From Bacillus sp. 103mf (GTDB lineage Bacteria; Bacillota; Bacilli; Bacillales; Bacillaceae_G): 64,000 nucleotides of DNA. The first letter of the stretch is position 1, and every line of letters starts with the position of its first letter. A program made the position numbers and the translations under genes. The DNA lies in assembly GCF_900116295.1 (NCBI RefSeq), contig NZ_FPAF01000006.1:62001-126000 (forward strand), in the 5' to 3' direction. Of this stretch, positions 52,654-62,040 are shown one piece after another. The notes below the pieces were generated by a model that saw only the letters and a program-made list of their open reading frames with translations, was not told the origin of the DNA and ran no database searches.

Positions 52654-53718
52654 ATGATCCTCGGACTATTAACATCACGTTTCCATCATGAGCGAGAATA
52701 CTACACAGAAATTGCAAAGCGTGCATGCTTCCATCACATTACCGTTGCACAGTTTACTCCCTTTAACATCAATCCAAAAACAGAGCTTGTCGACGGACTT
52801 CTCTTTGATGCCAATCAGCAGGATTGGATAGAGCAGCAATTTGTCATTCCATCTCACATATACAACCGATGCACATACAAAAATGAAAAAAATTTTAAAA
52901 AAGCACTCCCTATTATCAAATGGCTTCAAAGACGCCCGCAATCCTTATTTTTAAACGATGAACTTCCAAATGAAACCGATATGTATGAAATTCTTGTAAA
53001 AAACAAAAAACTAGCACCCTATGTTCCCTTAATAAAACACGCAAATGAAAAGACAACGTTACAACTATTACAAATGAAAAAAGATCTGGTTATAAAGCCG
53101 TTGCATTCACTTTCCAAACAAAATATGTACCACATTTCTTATCAAAACCGTCTGTTTCATGTTACTACATTAGAACGAAACCACTTTCTAACAAAAAAAT
53201 TCCAAACAAGAAATACATTTTTATCTTGGTTACAATCATTGCTTCAAACATGTAAGTATACAGTACGGCCTATGGCGCAAACATCTCCTGTTCATATTCG
53301 CTCTCTTTTACAGAAAAACAAACAAGGTACATGGGAAGAGCAAGAAAAGCTAGTTCAAATAGACGACACACCTTGTTCTTTCTTATTTCCTCTTACAGAG
53401 CAAACACGTTTTATTCCGTTTACAAAGTGGCAACACCAACTATCAAAAATTGACTTTACATTATTACAAGATAGTTTACACATTATTACGAAAGAAACGC
53501 CCCAAGCTTTAGATGGCGTCACTTCTCACCTTTTTGAACTAGAACTTTCTATTATAATGGACAATAACGGCGCTGTTTGGCTATATCAAGTAGATACCAA
53601 TCCTACTTACACCACTTTTATTCAACACAATGTTGATCTTGCTGAAAAAGTATACACAGCACCGCTTCACTATTACCGCCATATAAGCAGAAGCAAGAAC
53701 AGTAAACTGGAGATGTAA
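52654..53718 (+). CDS. YheC/YheD-family endospore coat-associated protein
   Basis: 354 residues from the ATG at 52654, after AAAGGAGG; an ATG 18 bp upstream overlaps that site. The family has an ATP-grasp fold: LPNETDMYEILVKNKKLAPY VPLI, then DLVIKPLHSLSKQNMYHISY, and near the end LFELELSIIMDNNGAVWLYQ VDTNP. YheC and YheD coat the forming spore in B. subtilis. Only one of the two is present here. Confidence 0.85.
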   Translation: MILGLLTSRFHHEREYYTEIAKRACFHHITVAQFTPFNINPKTELVDGLLFDANQQDWIEQQFVIPSHIYNRCTYKNEKNFKKALPIIKWLQRRPQSLFLNDELPNETDMYEILVKNKKLAPYVPLIKHANEKTTLQLLQMKKDLVIKPLHSLSKQNMYHISYQNRLFHVTTLERNHFLTKKFQTRNTFLSWLQSLLQTCKYTVRPMAQTSPVHIRSLLQKNKQGTWEEQEKLVQIDDTPCSFLFPLTEQTRFIPFTKWQHQLSKIDFTLLQDSLHIITKETPQALDGVTSHLFELELSIIMDNNGAVWLYQVDTNPTYTTFIQHNVDLAEKVYTAPLHYYRHISRSKNSKLEM

Positions 53719-53727
53719 ATATTCTAT

Positions 53728-53766
53728 AAAAAACCCGCCTCAACTTTTTGCTGAGACGGGTTTTCA
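53728..53766. terminator. Bidirectional terminator
   Basis: AAAACCCGCCTCA, loop ACTTTTTGC, TGAGACGGGTTTT. It separates the convergent genes at 52654 and 53764 and overlaps the stop of the latter. Confidence 0.9.
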
Positions 53767-54009
53767 TATAAGCTGTACAGTGATTTCGGTTTGCTTTTCA
53801 CAAAGCGGGCAATATAAAAGATGAAGGCAATACTGCTCTGAGTCATGTACAGATAGTCCATCAACTTTCTCTAGCAGTTCTTGATCCTGATATGCGCTAT
53901 ATGGTCCTAAATAATCGACCGCTTTCCCGTAATCTTGCAGTTGACTCTTACAATTAGGACAAGTATATTCTTTATACTCTAATGCATTACAAAGCGGACA
54001 TATCGCCAT
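53764..54009 (-). CDS. Small zinc-ribbon protein
   Basis: 81 residues with CPLCNALEY, CPNCKSQL and CPLCEKQTEI: three CxxC pairs, enough for one zinc ribbon plus a further site. The middle is acidic (AYQDQELLEKVDGLSVHDSE). ATG after GGAGG. In the middle of spore-related genes it may be a forespore protein, but nothing in its sequence proves this. Confidence 0.65.
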   Translation of the reverse strand: MAICPLCNALEYKEYTCPNCKSQLQDYGKAVDYLGPYSAYQDQELLEKVDGLSVHDSEQYCLHLLYCPLCEKQTEITVQLI

Positions 54010-54063
54010 TTTGATTCCTCCAAAAAAAGGGACGGTATTCCCGTCCCCTATAGCTATTTTCGT

Positions 54064-54258
54064 TTATTTTTGGAAACCACCTAAATGTTGCTCTGCATAA
54101 GACACAAGACGTTTTGTAATTTCACCGCCAACAGATCCGTTTGCGCGTGCTGTTGCATCTGGGCCAAGTTGTACGCCAAACTCAGTTGCGATTTCATACT
54201 TCATTTGATCTAAAGCAGCTTGTGCACCTGGAACTGCAAGACTATTGTTTCTAGCCAT
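54064..54258 (-). CDS. Alpha/beta-type small acid-soluble spore protein
   Basis: 64 residues: [23 protein letters not shown] and [24 protein letters not shown]. These are the two conserved SASP blocks; the GPR protease cleavage site is in EIATEFGV. It saturates spore DNA and protects it against UV and heat. GGAGGTG ribosome site. Its sigma-G promoter is at 54290-54318. Confidence 0.97.
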   Translation of the reverse strand: MARNNSLAVPGAQAALDQMKYEIATEFGVQLGPDATARANGSVGGEITKRLVSYAEQHLGGFQK

Positions 54259-54289
54259 GTTATCTCACCTCCTTGTATTGGTGTATTCA

Positions 54290-54318
54290 TAGTATGTAAA
54301 AGCATATTTTTTCTATCC
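54290..54318 (-). promoter_or_regulatory. Sigma-G promoter of the minus-strand SASP gene
   Basis: On the minus strand GGATA (-35), a 17-bp spacer and CATACTA (-10) match the forespore sigma-G consensus closely. Confidence 0.75.
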
Positions 54319-54380
54319 AAACAAAACATGTGTAATTTTTGACATTATTTCATTTTACAAATTTTACAAAGTAACAACTC

Positions 54381-54409
54381 GCATATCTTTCTACGTATCA
54401 TCCATACTA
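54381..54409 (+). promoter_or_regulatory. Sigma-G promoter of the plus-strand SASP gene
   Basis: GCATA at 54381-54385, 17-bp spacer, CATACTA at 54403-54409: a full sigma-G match. The divergent pair shares the string CATACTATGAATACA in mirror positions. Confidence 0.85.
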
Positions 54410-54510
54410 TGAATACAATCACTCCACACGATGGATTAGTGCCAAACGGGGCAATTCTGGTTCAACTCCAGCTAATCCAACCAAAACTCACTCTAAGGAG
54501 GACATATACT

Positions 54511-54711
54511 ATGACAAACCAACGTTCTAATCAATTAGTAGTACCTGGTGCAGAGAGCGCTTTAGACCAAATGAAATACGAGATTGCAACTGAATTTGGA
54601 GTATCATTAGGTGCTGATACAACAGCTCGTGCAAATGGTTCAGTAGGTGGAGAAATTACAAAGCGTTTAGTAGCAATGGCTGAACAAAGCCTTGGCGGAT
54701 TTCAAAAATAA
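54511..54711 (+). CDS. Alpha/beta-type small acid-soluble spore protein
   Basis: 66 residues from the ATG at 54511 after [35 protein letters not shown] and [28 protein letters not shown]. It is a close paralogue of the product at 54064 (about 75 percent alike), divergently transcribed. The longer open frame starting at 54409 is an untranslated leader. Same role: coating spore DNA; degraded by GPR during germination. Strong terminator after the stop. Confidence 0.97.
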   Translation: MTNQRSNQLVVPGAESALDQMKYEIATEFGVSLGADTTARANGSVGGEITKRLVAMAEQSLGGFQK

Positions 54712-54722
54712 ATATATATGGC

Positions 54723-54755
54723 AAAAAGGTCTCAAGCATCGCTTGAGACCTTTCT
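54723..54755 (+). terminator. Terminator of the plus-strand SASP gene
   Basis: AAAGGTCTCAAGC, loop ATC, GCTTGAGACCTTT then CTAT. Confidence 0.9.
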
Positions 54756-54777
54756 ATATACATACAAGTTGAAAAAG

Positions 54778-54948
54778 GACATAAACCCTCTTTTTTAGTG
54801 GGCGAGAGGAACTGGCCATGCCTAGAAGCGGTCAGGGCCTTTTCCTGTCACGTCCGTTGTGAAAACAAAGCGAGCAAACGAGTGTATATCACTTTTTGTT
54901 TTACATAACAGCAACTCGGATGTTGAAAAATCAAAATAAATCTATATA
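54778..54948 (+). repeat. bcr1-type repeat
   Basis: AGTGGGCGAGAGGAACTGGC, CATGCCTAGAAGCGGTCAGG, CTTTTCCTGTCACGTCCG, TGTTTTACATAACAGCAAC and the tail AATAAATCTATATATTA. It ends at the stop codon of the ABC ATPase gene (54949). Confidence 0.85.
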
Positions 54949-55683
54949 TTACTGCAGCATTTGTAAAAACTTCTTCGTACGCTCTTCTTTCGGATGTACT
55001 AACACTTCTTCCGGTGTTCCTTGCTCGACAATGACACCGCCATCCATAAAAATAACACGGTTTGCAATTTGATGTGCAAAGCGCATCTCATGCGTAACAA
55101 TTACCATTGTCATCCCTTCCTGTGCAAGTTCGCGCATTACTTTTAGCACTTCTTGCACCAGTTCAGGATCAAGTGCTGATGTCGGTTCATCAAATAAAAT
55201 GACTTGCGGCTCCATTGCCAGCGCGCGGGCAATCCCTACGCGTTGCTGTTGTCCACCTGAAAGCTGAAATGGATATAAATCCATTTTATCACCGAGTCCC
55301 ACTTTTCTTAGAAAGTACTCTGCTTTTTCTTTTGCCTTCTCTTTTGAAACCTTCTTTACTGTGACAAGGCCTTCCATTACGTTTTCACGAGCTGTAAAAT
55401 GCGGAAATAAATTGTGATGCTGAAACACCATACCTGTTTGCGTGCGCAAATTCACAATACCCTGCTTCGTCACTTTTCTCGAAAAATCAAGTGTTTCATC
55501 ACCGATACGAATGACACCGCTATTTGGCGTTTCTAATACGTTTAGACAACGAAGCAATGTTGTCTTCCCAGAACCAGAAGGCCCAATAATCACAACGACT
55601 TCACCTTTATCTACATTCATATCAATTTGCTGCAAAACGGTGTTATCACCGAAACTTTTTTGTAAATGTTGAATTGAAATCAT
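54949..55683 (-). CDS. Amino-acid ABC transporter ATP-binding protein
   Basis: 244 residues from the ATG at 55683, with AAAAGGAG upstream. Walker [14 protein letters not shown], signature [18 protein letters not shown], Walker [15 protein letters not shown] and the switch His in [17 protein letters not shown]. The sequence type is that of polar amino-acid importers (GlnQ/TcyC). It supplies energy to the permease at 55711. Last gene of a three-gene operon. Confidence 0.95.
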   Translation of the reverse strand: MISIQHLQKSFGDNTVLQQIDMNVDKGEVVVIIGPSGSGKTTLLRCLNVLETPNSGVIRIGDETLDFSRKVTKQGIVNLRTQTGMVFQHHNLFPHFTARENVMEGLVTVKKVSKEKAKEKAEYFLRKVGLGDKMDLYPFQLSGGQQQRVGIARALAMEPQVILFDEPTSALDPELVQEVLKVMRELAQEGMTMVIVTHEMRFAHQIANRVIFMDGGVIVEQGTPEEVLVHPKEERTKKFLQMLQ

Positions 55684-55710
55684 AGAAACAAAAACTCCTT
55701 TTAACAAGGA

Positions 55711-56421
55711 TTATTTTAAAATATAACGCTCTGTTCGTTTTTCCAGCATTTGCTGTACAATCGATAATAAGAAACAAATGACCCAGTAAATCAGTCCTGC
55801 TTCTGTATAAACGATTAAGAATTCATAGTTTGTCGCTGCAATTTCCTGCGCTTTTCGAAACATTTCTGTTACTAAAATTAATGACGCCAGCGATGTGTCT
55901 TTAATCAAACTAATAAATGTATTGGAAAGAGGTGGAATTGAAACGCGCGTTGCCTGCGGCAAAATAACGCGGCGCAGTGCTTGCGGGTACGACATACCAA
56001 TTGTATACGCAGCTTCCCATTGCCCCTTTGGAATCGATAAAATCGAAGCGCGAATAATTTCTGAAGCGTACGCTCCGACATTTAAAGAAAAACCAATAAT
56101 GGCTGCTGGGAACGAATCAATTGTAATTCCAATCGTTGGAAGCCCATAAAAAATAATAAATAACTGAACAAGAAGCGGTGTACCACGAATAATAGATACA
56201 TAGATGCGTGCAATCCATTCTAACACACGATTTCCAGAAATGCGGCATAGCGCTGTTAACGTCGCTAACGCCAAACCAATTATAAATGTAATCAATGTCA
56301 GCGGTATCGTATTGAAAAGAGCACCCTTCAGCATAGGCATGAAGGATGCTTTTGTGATATCAACCCAAACAGATAATCGATCTAAATCCAATATAGCATT
56401 ACTTAGATACATCTTCACCAA
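55711..56421 (-). CDS. Amino-acid ABC transporter permease
   Basis: About 236 residues; the frame overlaps the end of the binding-protein gene by 23 bp and the true start may be a TTG a few codons in, as no strong ribosome site is visible. Membrane helices [35 protein letters not shown] and [15 protein letters not shown]; the EAA loop is [22 protein letters not shown]. This is the HisM/GlnP/TcyB type. Works as a dimer. Confidence 0.92.
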   Translation of the reverse strand: MVKMYLSNAILDLDRLSVWVDITKASFMPMLKGALFNTIPLTLITFIIGLALATLTALCRISGNRVLEWIARIYVSIIRGTPLLVQLFIIFYGLPTIGITIDSFPAAIIGFSLNVGAYASEIIRASILSIPKGQWEAAYTIGMSYPQALRRVILPQATRVSIPPLSNTFISLIKDTSLASLILVTEMFRKAQEIAATNYEFLIVYTEAGLIYWVICFLLSIVQQMLEKRTERYILK

Positions 56422-57205
56422 ACCATTTCTTCGATATTTTGTCGTAAGTGCCGTCTTTTTTCATGTCATCTAATGCTTTATTTACTTCCGCAACCAATTT
56501 GTCACTGCCTTTACGGAACATGAAACCACTTTTTGATGCTTCTTTTTCTGTATCAACAATTTTTACTTTTGCATCCGGTTTTGTTTTTAAGTAATTTAAT
56601 ACAGATAAACGGTCATTAATTGTGAAATCAACGCGGCCTGAGTTTAATAATTCAACCGCTTGGTTAAAGCCTTCTACCCCAACGATTTCTGCACCGTTTT
56701 TCTTCGCAATGTCGCTAAAGTTACTCGTTAAAGACTGTGCTGCTTTTAACCCTTTCACATCTGTAAATTTCGCTGGCTTGTCTTTATCTTTTGGAATAAC
56801 AAGTACTGCTGAAGATGATACGTATGGATTAGAGAAGTCGTATTTCTTTTGGCGATCTTCACGAATTCCGACTTCGTTCGCAATCATATCAACACGCTTT
56901 GCATCAAGCCCAGCAAATAAGCTATCCCATTGTGTTTCTTTAAATACTGCTTTCGCGCCAAGACGCTTTGCTACTTCTTCTGCAATTTCAACATCAAACC
57001 CAGTCAACTTTCCACTTTCATCATGGAATGTGAACGGCGGGTATGTACCTTCTGTACCAACAACAAGCTCTCCGCTCTTCTTAATTTGCTCAAGCGCATC
57101 TTTGCTAGTGCCCTCTGCTGTATGATCTTTTTCTTGTTTTCCGCAACCTGCTACAACTCCCACAATCAGTAGTGCAAGTACGAAAAATGAAAGTAATTTT
57201 TTCAT
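56399..57205 (-). CDS. Amino-acid (cystine-type) ABC transporter binding lipoprotein
   Basis: 268 residues from the ATG at 57205 after GGAGG. Lipoprotein signal [20 protein letters not shown] (lipobox VAGC). Family 3 solute-binding domain: [35 protein letters not shown] and [20 protein letters not shown]. The arrangement and sequences suggest the cystine importer TcyABC, but substrate cannot be proven. First gene of the operon. A sigma-A promoter lies upstream. Confidence 0.9.
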   Translation of the reverse strand: MKKLLSFFVLALLIVGVVAGCGKQEKDHTAEGTSKDALEQIKKSGELVVGTEGTYPPFTFHDESGKLTGFDVEIAEEVAKRLGAKAVFKETQWDSLFAGLDAKRVDMIANEVGIREDRQKKYDFSNPYVSSSAVLVIPKDKDKPAKFTDVKGLKAAQSLTSNFSDIAKKNGAEIVGVEGFNQAVELLNSGRVDFTINDRLSVLNYLKTKPDAKVKIVDTEKEASKSGFMFRKGSDKLVAEVNKALDDMKKDGTYDKISKKWFGEDVSK

Positions 57206-57256
57206 GATGACAATCCTCCAAGTATTCTGATAGGAATTTAAGAATAACATTAACTT

Positions 57257-57285
57257 ATTCTATTCAATCTTGCAACATTTTTCAA
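57257..57285 (-). promoter_or_regulatory. Sigma-A promoter of the amino-acid importer operon
   Basis: On the minus strand TTGAAA, a 17-bp spacer and TAGAAT, about 50 bp upstream of the start codon at 57205. No riboswitch-like structure was seen in the short leader. Confidence 0.7.
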
Positions 57286-57365
57286 TCAAAATGTTTTCAC
57301 TTAGTGTATCCTTTTCGTTCAAAATCAAACGTGTTGAACATCGCGGATATATCGGTGGGCACAAA

Positions 57366-57396
57366 AAAAGAACTTGCCTCCCTGGCAAGTTCTTCA
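57366..57396 (-). terminator. Terminator hairpin
   Basis: AAGAACTTGCC, loop AGGGA, GGCAAGTTCTT followed by TTTTTG on the minus strand. It overlaps the stop codon of the short reading frame at 57394. Confidence 0.9.
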
Positions 57397-57477
57397 AGAA
57401 TCTAACACACAATATCCAATCATTCCGCATAATAACAAAAAGAACGCAATGTTAAAGGTAACTGATAATTCCTCCAT
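57394..57477 (-). CDS. Short membrane peptide (27 aa)
   Basis: The frame encodes MEELSVTFNIAFFLLLCGMI GYCVLDS. A GGGGGAATAGAA ribosome site precedes the ATG and a strong terminator overlaps its stop, which together argue for a real gene. A single membrane helix is flanked by acidic ends, with two Cys in it. It resembles in type the small single-helix subunits of membrane complexes. It lies downstream of the YheH/YheI genes (minus strand) and may be part of their transcript. Confidence 0.55.
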   Translation of the reverse strand: MEELSVTFNIAFFLLLCGMIGYCVLDS

Positions 57478-57575
57478 TTCTATTCCCCCTTTCGTTCAAC
57501 GTATCATATAAACAAAGGGAGAATACGTCCTACTTGTAAACATTGTTTTAAAATTATCTGAACATTGCGTGAACA

Positions 57576-59576
57576 CTACGCACTTTGACTACCCGCAATT
57601 TGCGTTTTGTACATTTCATAGTAACGACCTTGCTTTTCCATCAACTCCTCATGTGAGCCCTTCTCAAGAATCGTTCCGCGGTCTAGTACGATAATTTGGT
57701 CAGCGCTTTTAATTGTTGATAAACGGTGGGCAATAATAAATGTCGTTCGCCCTTTTTTCACAACTTCGAGCGCCTGTTGAATCATTGCCTCTGTTTCCGT
57801 ATCGATGCTGGATGTTGCTTCATCTAAAATTAAAATAGCTGGATCAAAGGCAAGTGCCCGGGCGAAAGAAATGAGCTGCCTTTCACCTGTTGAAAGCGTA
57901 CTTCCTTTTTCCGCTATTTCTTCTTCAATGTTACTAGCAAAACGCTCTGCACCAACATCACGCAGCGCTTTCACAATCGTTTCCTTCGAAATTCGTTCTT
58001 GCTCTAAACTTACATTAGAAGCAACTGTTCCTGTAAATAGAAATGGATCTTGCAGTACAATTCCCATATGTTCGCGAATCGCTTGTTTTGGCACTTCTTT
58101 TATATCGTGTCCATCAATTGTGATGCTGCCTTTTTGAAATTCATAAAACTGAAAGAGTACATTCATAATCGAACTTTTTCCCGATCCGGTGTGCCCGACT
58201 AACGCAATTGTTTCCCCTTGCTTTGCTTCAAAGGAAATATTTCGCAGCACTTCATCTTTCCCGTTATAAGAAAACGAAACGTTATCAAAGCGAACATTTC
58301 CTCTTATCAACGGAATGTGCTCTTCCTGCACCGCTTCTCCCTTTTCATCTAACAATTCAAACACACGCTCAGCAGCAACGCGCGCTTGCTCTAAGTTCGC
58401 TAACTGATTCACCATATTTGTAATCGGCGAAAATAATCGCGTTAAATAATCAACGAACGCATATAACACACCTAATGAAATCACTCCTGCTGCACTTAAT
58501 GATGCGCCGCCAAAGTACCAAATCACACCTGTAAATGCAATGTTGCGGAGTACACCAACTAAGTTATGAGACGTCGCTGCATTTAAACTTAAAATTTTAT
58601 TTTGGTACATATAATACTCTTCATTTAATTGTTCAAATTCTTGTTTTGCCCTGTGCTCTTGACGAAACGCTTGAATGATTGGCATCCCTTGAATGGATTC
58701 ATTCACTGTTCCATTAATGTCCGACAAGCGTGAGCGCATTTTATGATTGTATGCAGCTGCATATTTTCGGTAAAAAATCGCCCACACACATAAAATTGGA
58801 ATAAGGATTAAACACATAAAAGCAAGCTTTACATCCAATAAGAACAAGGCAACAAAAATACCAATAATATAAATAAAGCTAGAAAAGAATGTCGATAATA
58901 CCGTTACATATAGTTCGCGAATCGCCTCCGTATCATTTGTCACACGAGAAACAATTTTCCCGGCCGGCAAATGATCAAAGTAGCGAATCGGTAATGTTTG
59001 AATGTGAGAAAACACGTCTTCTCGCATAATTTGAATAATTTTATTCGCTGCTTTTTGTAAATAAAATTGTTTTCCATATGCAAAGAGAGACACAACAAGT
59101 AATAGTGCTAAATAGCCGCTTCCGAGTATAAGTAGTCGTTTTATTTCTGGCTGATAAAACGAGAAAACTTCTTTCCCTGTCAGCTTCGTTCCTTTATAGA
59201 CTTGCGCAGCTTCCCCTTTCTGAATCGTCACCATATCTCCTTTTACAGACCGCGTTCCTTCAAATGAAAGTTTGTTAGGAATAAAATAATAGTCGCGGCC
59301 AATTTGAACAATGCGCACTTCTTTTCCTTTCTGCTCACCTGCTTCAAATCGATCGCTTCGTTTATACCAAGTGTTGTGATAAAAAACAGCATCATCTCCT
59401 TTTACTGTTTCATACCAAGTTTTTTCAACACCAACAATATGTTCATCAATCATCGTTTTTGCTACAAACGGCCCAGCTAATTCCGCAATAACGAAAATAA
59501 ATAACATCGCTAAAGCAATTCCAATCGTTGCTTTTACTTTCATCGCATATTGAAATAATCGTTTTCCAACACTCAT
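57576..59576 (-). CDS. yheH: ABC exporter half-transporter YheH
   Basis: 666 residues. Six membrane helices in the first 330 residues with an extra outside insertion after the first helix (about 45-125: KTWYETVKGDDAVFYHNTWY), typical of YheH. ATPase domain: GHTGSGKSSIMNVLFQFY (Walker A), LSTGERQLISFARALAFD (signature with Thr, as in heterodimers), ILILDEATSSIDTETE (Walker B with Glu). Its start overlaps the yheI stop by 4 bp. Forms a heterodimer with YheI; in B. subtilis the pair affects KinA activation and sporulation. Confidence 0.92.
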   Translation of the reverse strand: MSVGKRLFQYAMKVKATIGIALAMLFIFVIAELAGPFVAKTMIDEHIVGVEKTWYETVKGDDAVFYHNTWYKRSDRFEAGEQKGKEVRIVQIGRDYYFIPNKLSFEGTRSVKGDMVTIQKGEAAQVYKGTKLTGKEVFSFYQPEIKRLLILGSGYLALLLVVSLFAYGKQFYLQKAANKIIQIMREDVFSHIQTLPIRYFDHLPAGKIVSRVTNDTEAIRELYVTVLSTFFSSFIYIIGIFVALFLLDVKLAFMCLILIPILCVWAIFYRKYAAAYNHKMRSRLSDINGTVNESIQGMPIIQAFRQEHRAKQEFEQLNEEYYMYQNKILSLNAATSHNLVGVLRNIAFTGVIWYFGGASLSAAGVISLGVLYAFVDYLTRLFSPITNMVNQLANLEQARVAAERVFELLDEKGEAVQEEHIPLIRGNVRFDNVSFSYNGKDEVLRNISFEAKQGETIALVGHTGSGKSSIMNVLFQFYEFQKGSITIDGHDIKEVPKQAIREHMGIVLQDPFLFTGTVASNVSLEQERISKETIVKALRDVGAERFASNIEEEIAEKGSTLSTGERQLISFARALAFDPAILILDEATSSIDTETEAMIQQALEVVKKGRTTFIIAHRLSTIKSADQIIVLDRGTILEKGSHEELMEKQGRYYEMYKTQIAGSQSA

Positions 59577-61327
59577 ATTTTCACCTCGCCTTCTACGATT
59601 TCCCCTTGTTGCCTTTCAAACTGTTCTGTATACCAACCGCCCTTTTGAATCAGCATGTCATGCGTTCCTTCTTCAATGATTTCACCATTATCCATCACGA
59701 GAATCCAATCTGCATGCTGCGTTGCGGATAAACGATGCGTCGTAATAATCGTCGTTTTCCTGCTTCGTTCTTTCCTTATATTTCCAATAATTGCAGCTTC
59801 CGTTCTTGCATCAACCGCTGATAACGAATCGTCTAAAATTAAAATTTCTGGATTTTGAATGACTGCACGTGCAATGGAAATACGCTGTTTTTGCCCGCCA
59901 GATAGCGATACACCTTTTTCTCCAACAAGCGTTTCTAGTCCATCCGTCAAAAATTCCAAGTCTTTCGTAAAAGCAGCAATTTCAATTGCCTTTTGCAGCT
60001 CCTCTTCACTTGCCTCTCGGTTACCAAATAAAATATTTTCCCGCGCTGTTTTTGAAAACAGAATGTGTTCTTGCGGGACATATCCAACCCAGCTTAATAC
60101 TTGATCGATGTGAATGTTTTGCAGCGGTATACCTGACACTGTAATTTCCCCTGTTCCGAGCGGATACTGGCGCAGAAGCTGCCGAATGAGCGTCGTTTTT
60201 CCGCTCCCTGTTTTCCCAACAATCCCAAGCGTTTCTCCTCTGCTAAGCGAAAACGAAACGTTCTTTAAATTTAGCGTAGAAGATGTCGGATATGAAAAAG
60301 ATACATCTTCAAAATCAATACAATCTGGCTGATATACGCGAAGTGGTTTCTTTACGTTTTGTACATCTTGCTTATATGCTAACGTTTCATTTACACGATC
60401 AAGTGAAGCATTCCCGCGCTGCATCACGTTAATCAGTTCACCAATCGCAAACATCGGCCAAATCATCATACCAAGGTACACATTAAACGATACAAGTTCC
60501 CCAAGTGTTACCTCGTTTTGAAATACTAAAAACGCTCCGTACACAAGGCCAATTAAATAACTCATCCCAACAAGCATTTTCACTGTCGGTTGAAAAAGCG
60601 AATCAATTTTTGCGACTTTCATATTCTTTGCATACACATCTGTCACTAACGTATTAAAGCGCTTCTCATCTTCTCTCTCCTGTACATAAGCGCGAACCAC
60701 ACGTACACCAGCAATCGACTCCAGCACTTTATCATTCATATCTCCAAATGCATCTTGAGCAACTGTAAAGCGATCATGTAATTTCTTTCCATAAGCACTC
60801 ACTGCATACGCCATAATCGGCAGCGGTAATAATGCTGCAAGTGTTAATTTCCAACTAATTGAAATGCCCATCATAAGCACAATTGTCAGCATATATAAAC
60901 TCGAATCAACGAGCGTTAAAATACCAAATCCAGCTGTCATGGCAATTGCTTTCAAATCGTTCGTTGCTCTTGCCATTAAATCACCTGTACGGTTTTTCTG
61001 ATAGAAAGTTGGCGTCATCTTCAGCAAATGTCCCATAAATTTGGAACGCATCGTTTTTTCAAGCACAAATGCACCGCCAAATAACTGATATTGCCACACA
61101 TAAGAAAGTATATAACCGACTGCGGCGGCCCCGAGCAACATTCCTACATATTTCATAATCCCCGCATTTGTTAAATCCCCAGCTTTTATATCATCAATTG
61201 CTAATCCAATTAACTTTGGCGGGATCACCTCAACGACATTGACAATAAGTAAACAACCAATGGCAATACTATACCTTTTCCAATGCATTTTAAAAAACCA
61301 CGTTAATTTTTGTAATACAGAAAACAA
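59573..61327 (-). CDS. yheI: ABC exporter half-transporter YheI
   Basis: 584 residues, ABC transporter type 1. Helices at KRYSIAIGCLLIVNVVEVIP and MLVGMSYLIGLVYGAFLVF. ATPase: GKTGSGKTTLIRQLLRQYP, LSGGQKQRISIARAVIQN, EILILDDSLSAVDARTE. Walker B ends in Asp where the catalytic Glu should be, so this half holds the degenerate ATP site and YheH the active one. TTG start after GGAGAGG is possible; the frame given begins at MFSVLQKL. Operon yheI-yheH. Confidence 0.92.
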   Translation of the reverse strand: MFSVLQKLTWFFKMHWKRYSIAIGCLLIVNVVEVIPPKLIGLAIDDIKAGDLTNAGIMKYVGMLLGAAAVGYILSYVWQYQLFGGAFVLEKTMRSKFMGHLLKMTPTFYQKNRTGDLMARATNDLKAIAMTAGFGILTLVDSSLYMLTIVLMMGISISWKLTLAALLPLPIMAYAVSAYGKKLHDRFTVAQDAFGDMNDKVLESIAGVRVVRAYVQEREDEKRFNTLVTDVYAKNMKVAKIDSLFQPTVKMLVGMSYLIGLVYGAFLVFQNEVTLGELVSFNVYLGMMIWPMFAIGELINVMQRGNASLDRVNETLAYKQDVQNVKKPLRVYQPDCIDFEDVSFSYPTSSTLNLKNVSFSLSRGETLGIVGKTGSGKTTLIRQLLRQYPLGTGEITVSGIPLQNIHIDQVLSWVGYVPQEHILFSKTARENILFGNREASEEELQKAIEIAAFTKDLEFLTDGLETLVGEKGVSLSGGQKQRISIARAVIQNPEILILDDSLSAVDARTEAAIIGNIRKERSRKTTIITTHRLSATQHADWILVMDNGEIIEEGTHDMLIQKGGWYTEQFERQQGEIVEGEVKI

Positions 61328-61368
61328 TGTAACCTCTCCCTTCTCGTTGTTGTATAAACATAGACTCG

Positions 61369-61428
61369 TTATCCGCTATCTAGCGTCTCCGTTTTTACCA
61401 TACGCACCTCATACTTTTCCATCGTCAT
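61369..61428 (-). CDS. Possible 19-aa leader peptide upstream of yheI
   Basis: MTMEKYEVRMVKTETLDSG, with AGAAAGGTAGGA just before its ATG. It lies between the operator-like dyad at 61451-61480 and yheI. Leader or small protein; short frames like this can arise by chance. Confidence 0.35.
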   Translation of the reverse strand: MTMEKYEVRMVKTETLDSG

Positions 61429-61450
61429 TCCTACCTTTCTAAAATGAATT

Positions 61451-61480
61451 ATTGTTCCTATACAGATGTATAGGAACAAT
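61451..61480. promoter_or_regulatory. 30-bp perfect operator-like dyad upstream of yheI
   Basis: ATTGTTCCTATAC, loop AGAT, GTATAGGAACAAT. The arms are exact over 13 bp. No T-run follows on the minus strand, so it is more likely an operator than a terminator. GntR- or PadR-type regulators bind dyads of this kind before ABC exporters. Confidence 0.55.
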
Positions 61481-61489
61481 CTAAAAAAA

Positions 61490-61530
61490 GGGACAAAAAA
61501 AGGCATACCGTCGCTTTAACGATATGCGAA
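61490..61530 (-). terminator. Terminator for the upstream minus-strand peptide gene
   Basis: CGCATATCG, loop TTAAAG, CGACGGTATGCC and a TTTTTTT run on the minus strand. It probably ends the transcript of the short frame at 61596. Confidence 0.6.
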
Positions 61531-61539
61531 AAACGCATA

Positions 61540-61574
61540 AAAGCGTACGTCACGGCACACGCAACGTACGCTTT
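61540..61574 (-). terminator. Hairpin AAAGCGTACGT
   Basis: AAAGCGTACGT pairs with ACGTACGCTTT around a 13-base loop, 22 bp after the stop of the 25-aa frame at 61596. Confidence 0.65.
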
Positions 61575-61595
61575 CTTTTTAACTAACAAGAAGCG

Positions 61596-61673
61596 TTATT
61601 TGTCCGTAGAGGTTGCGTGATTATATTTATTGTGTAAAACACCTAAGCCATTCATATATACGATTACAATCAT
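61596..61673 (-). CDS. Short protein (25 aa) with strong ribosome site
   Basis: MIVIVYMNGLGVLHNKYNHA TSTDK. The ATG stands 8 bp after AGAAGGAGG, an exceptionally good site, and two hairpins follow the stop. This is above chance for an intergenic frame. The N-terminal half is hydrophobic. B. subtilis has a small yheJ gene next to yheI, but I see no clear similarity in sequence. Confidence 0.5.
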   Translation of the reverse strand: MIVIVYMNGLGVLHNKYNHATSTDK

Positions 61674-61767
61674 CACGCAAACCTCCTTCTTCTTTTATTT
61701 TCCATTTTTAATTGTATAACTTTAAAGACTTTTCTGTCAATTATTTTTTCATATAAATACAAATTGA

Positions 61768-61885
61768 AAAACCACTTTTTTTAGATGGGCAAGAGCTCCT
61801 GGCCATGCTTGGAGCGGTCAGGGCCCTTTTCTGCCACAGGCAATGTTAAAACAAAGCGAGAAAACGAGTGATCCGTTAATAATTC
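61768..61885 (+). repeat. bcr1-type repeat
   Basis: AGATGGGCAAGAGCTCCTGG, CCATGCTTGGAGCGGTCAGG, CCTTTTCTGCCACAGGCAA and TTAAAACAAAGCGAGAAAAC. The tail is degenerate. The rest of the gap to 62040 shows no other gene. Confidence 0.8.
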
Positions 61886-62040
61886 TTTAACAGAACTTTA
61901 TTTTATAACAAAGAAAGCGAATGCAAAAACCATGCCAAAAATAGATTTCACAAACATTTCATTTGAATTCTTTTTTCAAACCTCATACAATCACCATATA
62001 CTCACTCTTACAAGTCACTATATTTTTAGGAGGACTTACG

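Noticed and set aside
57206-57360. Riboswitch (SAM or T-box) upstream of the cystine-type importer
   Set aside because: The leader between the promoter at 57257 and the start is about 50 nt, too short for either element, and no T-box motif was found.
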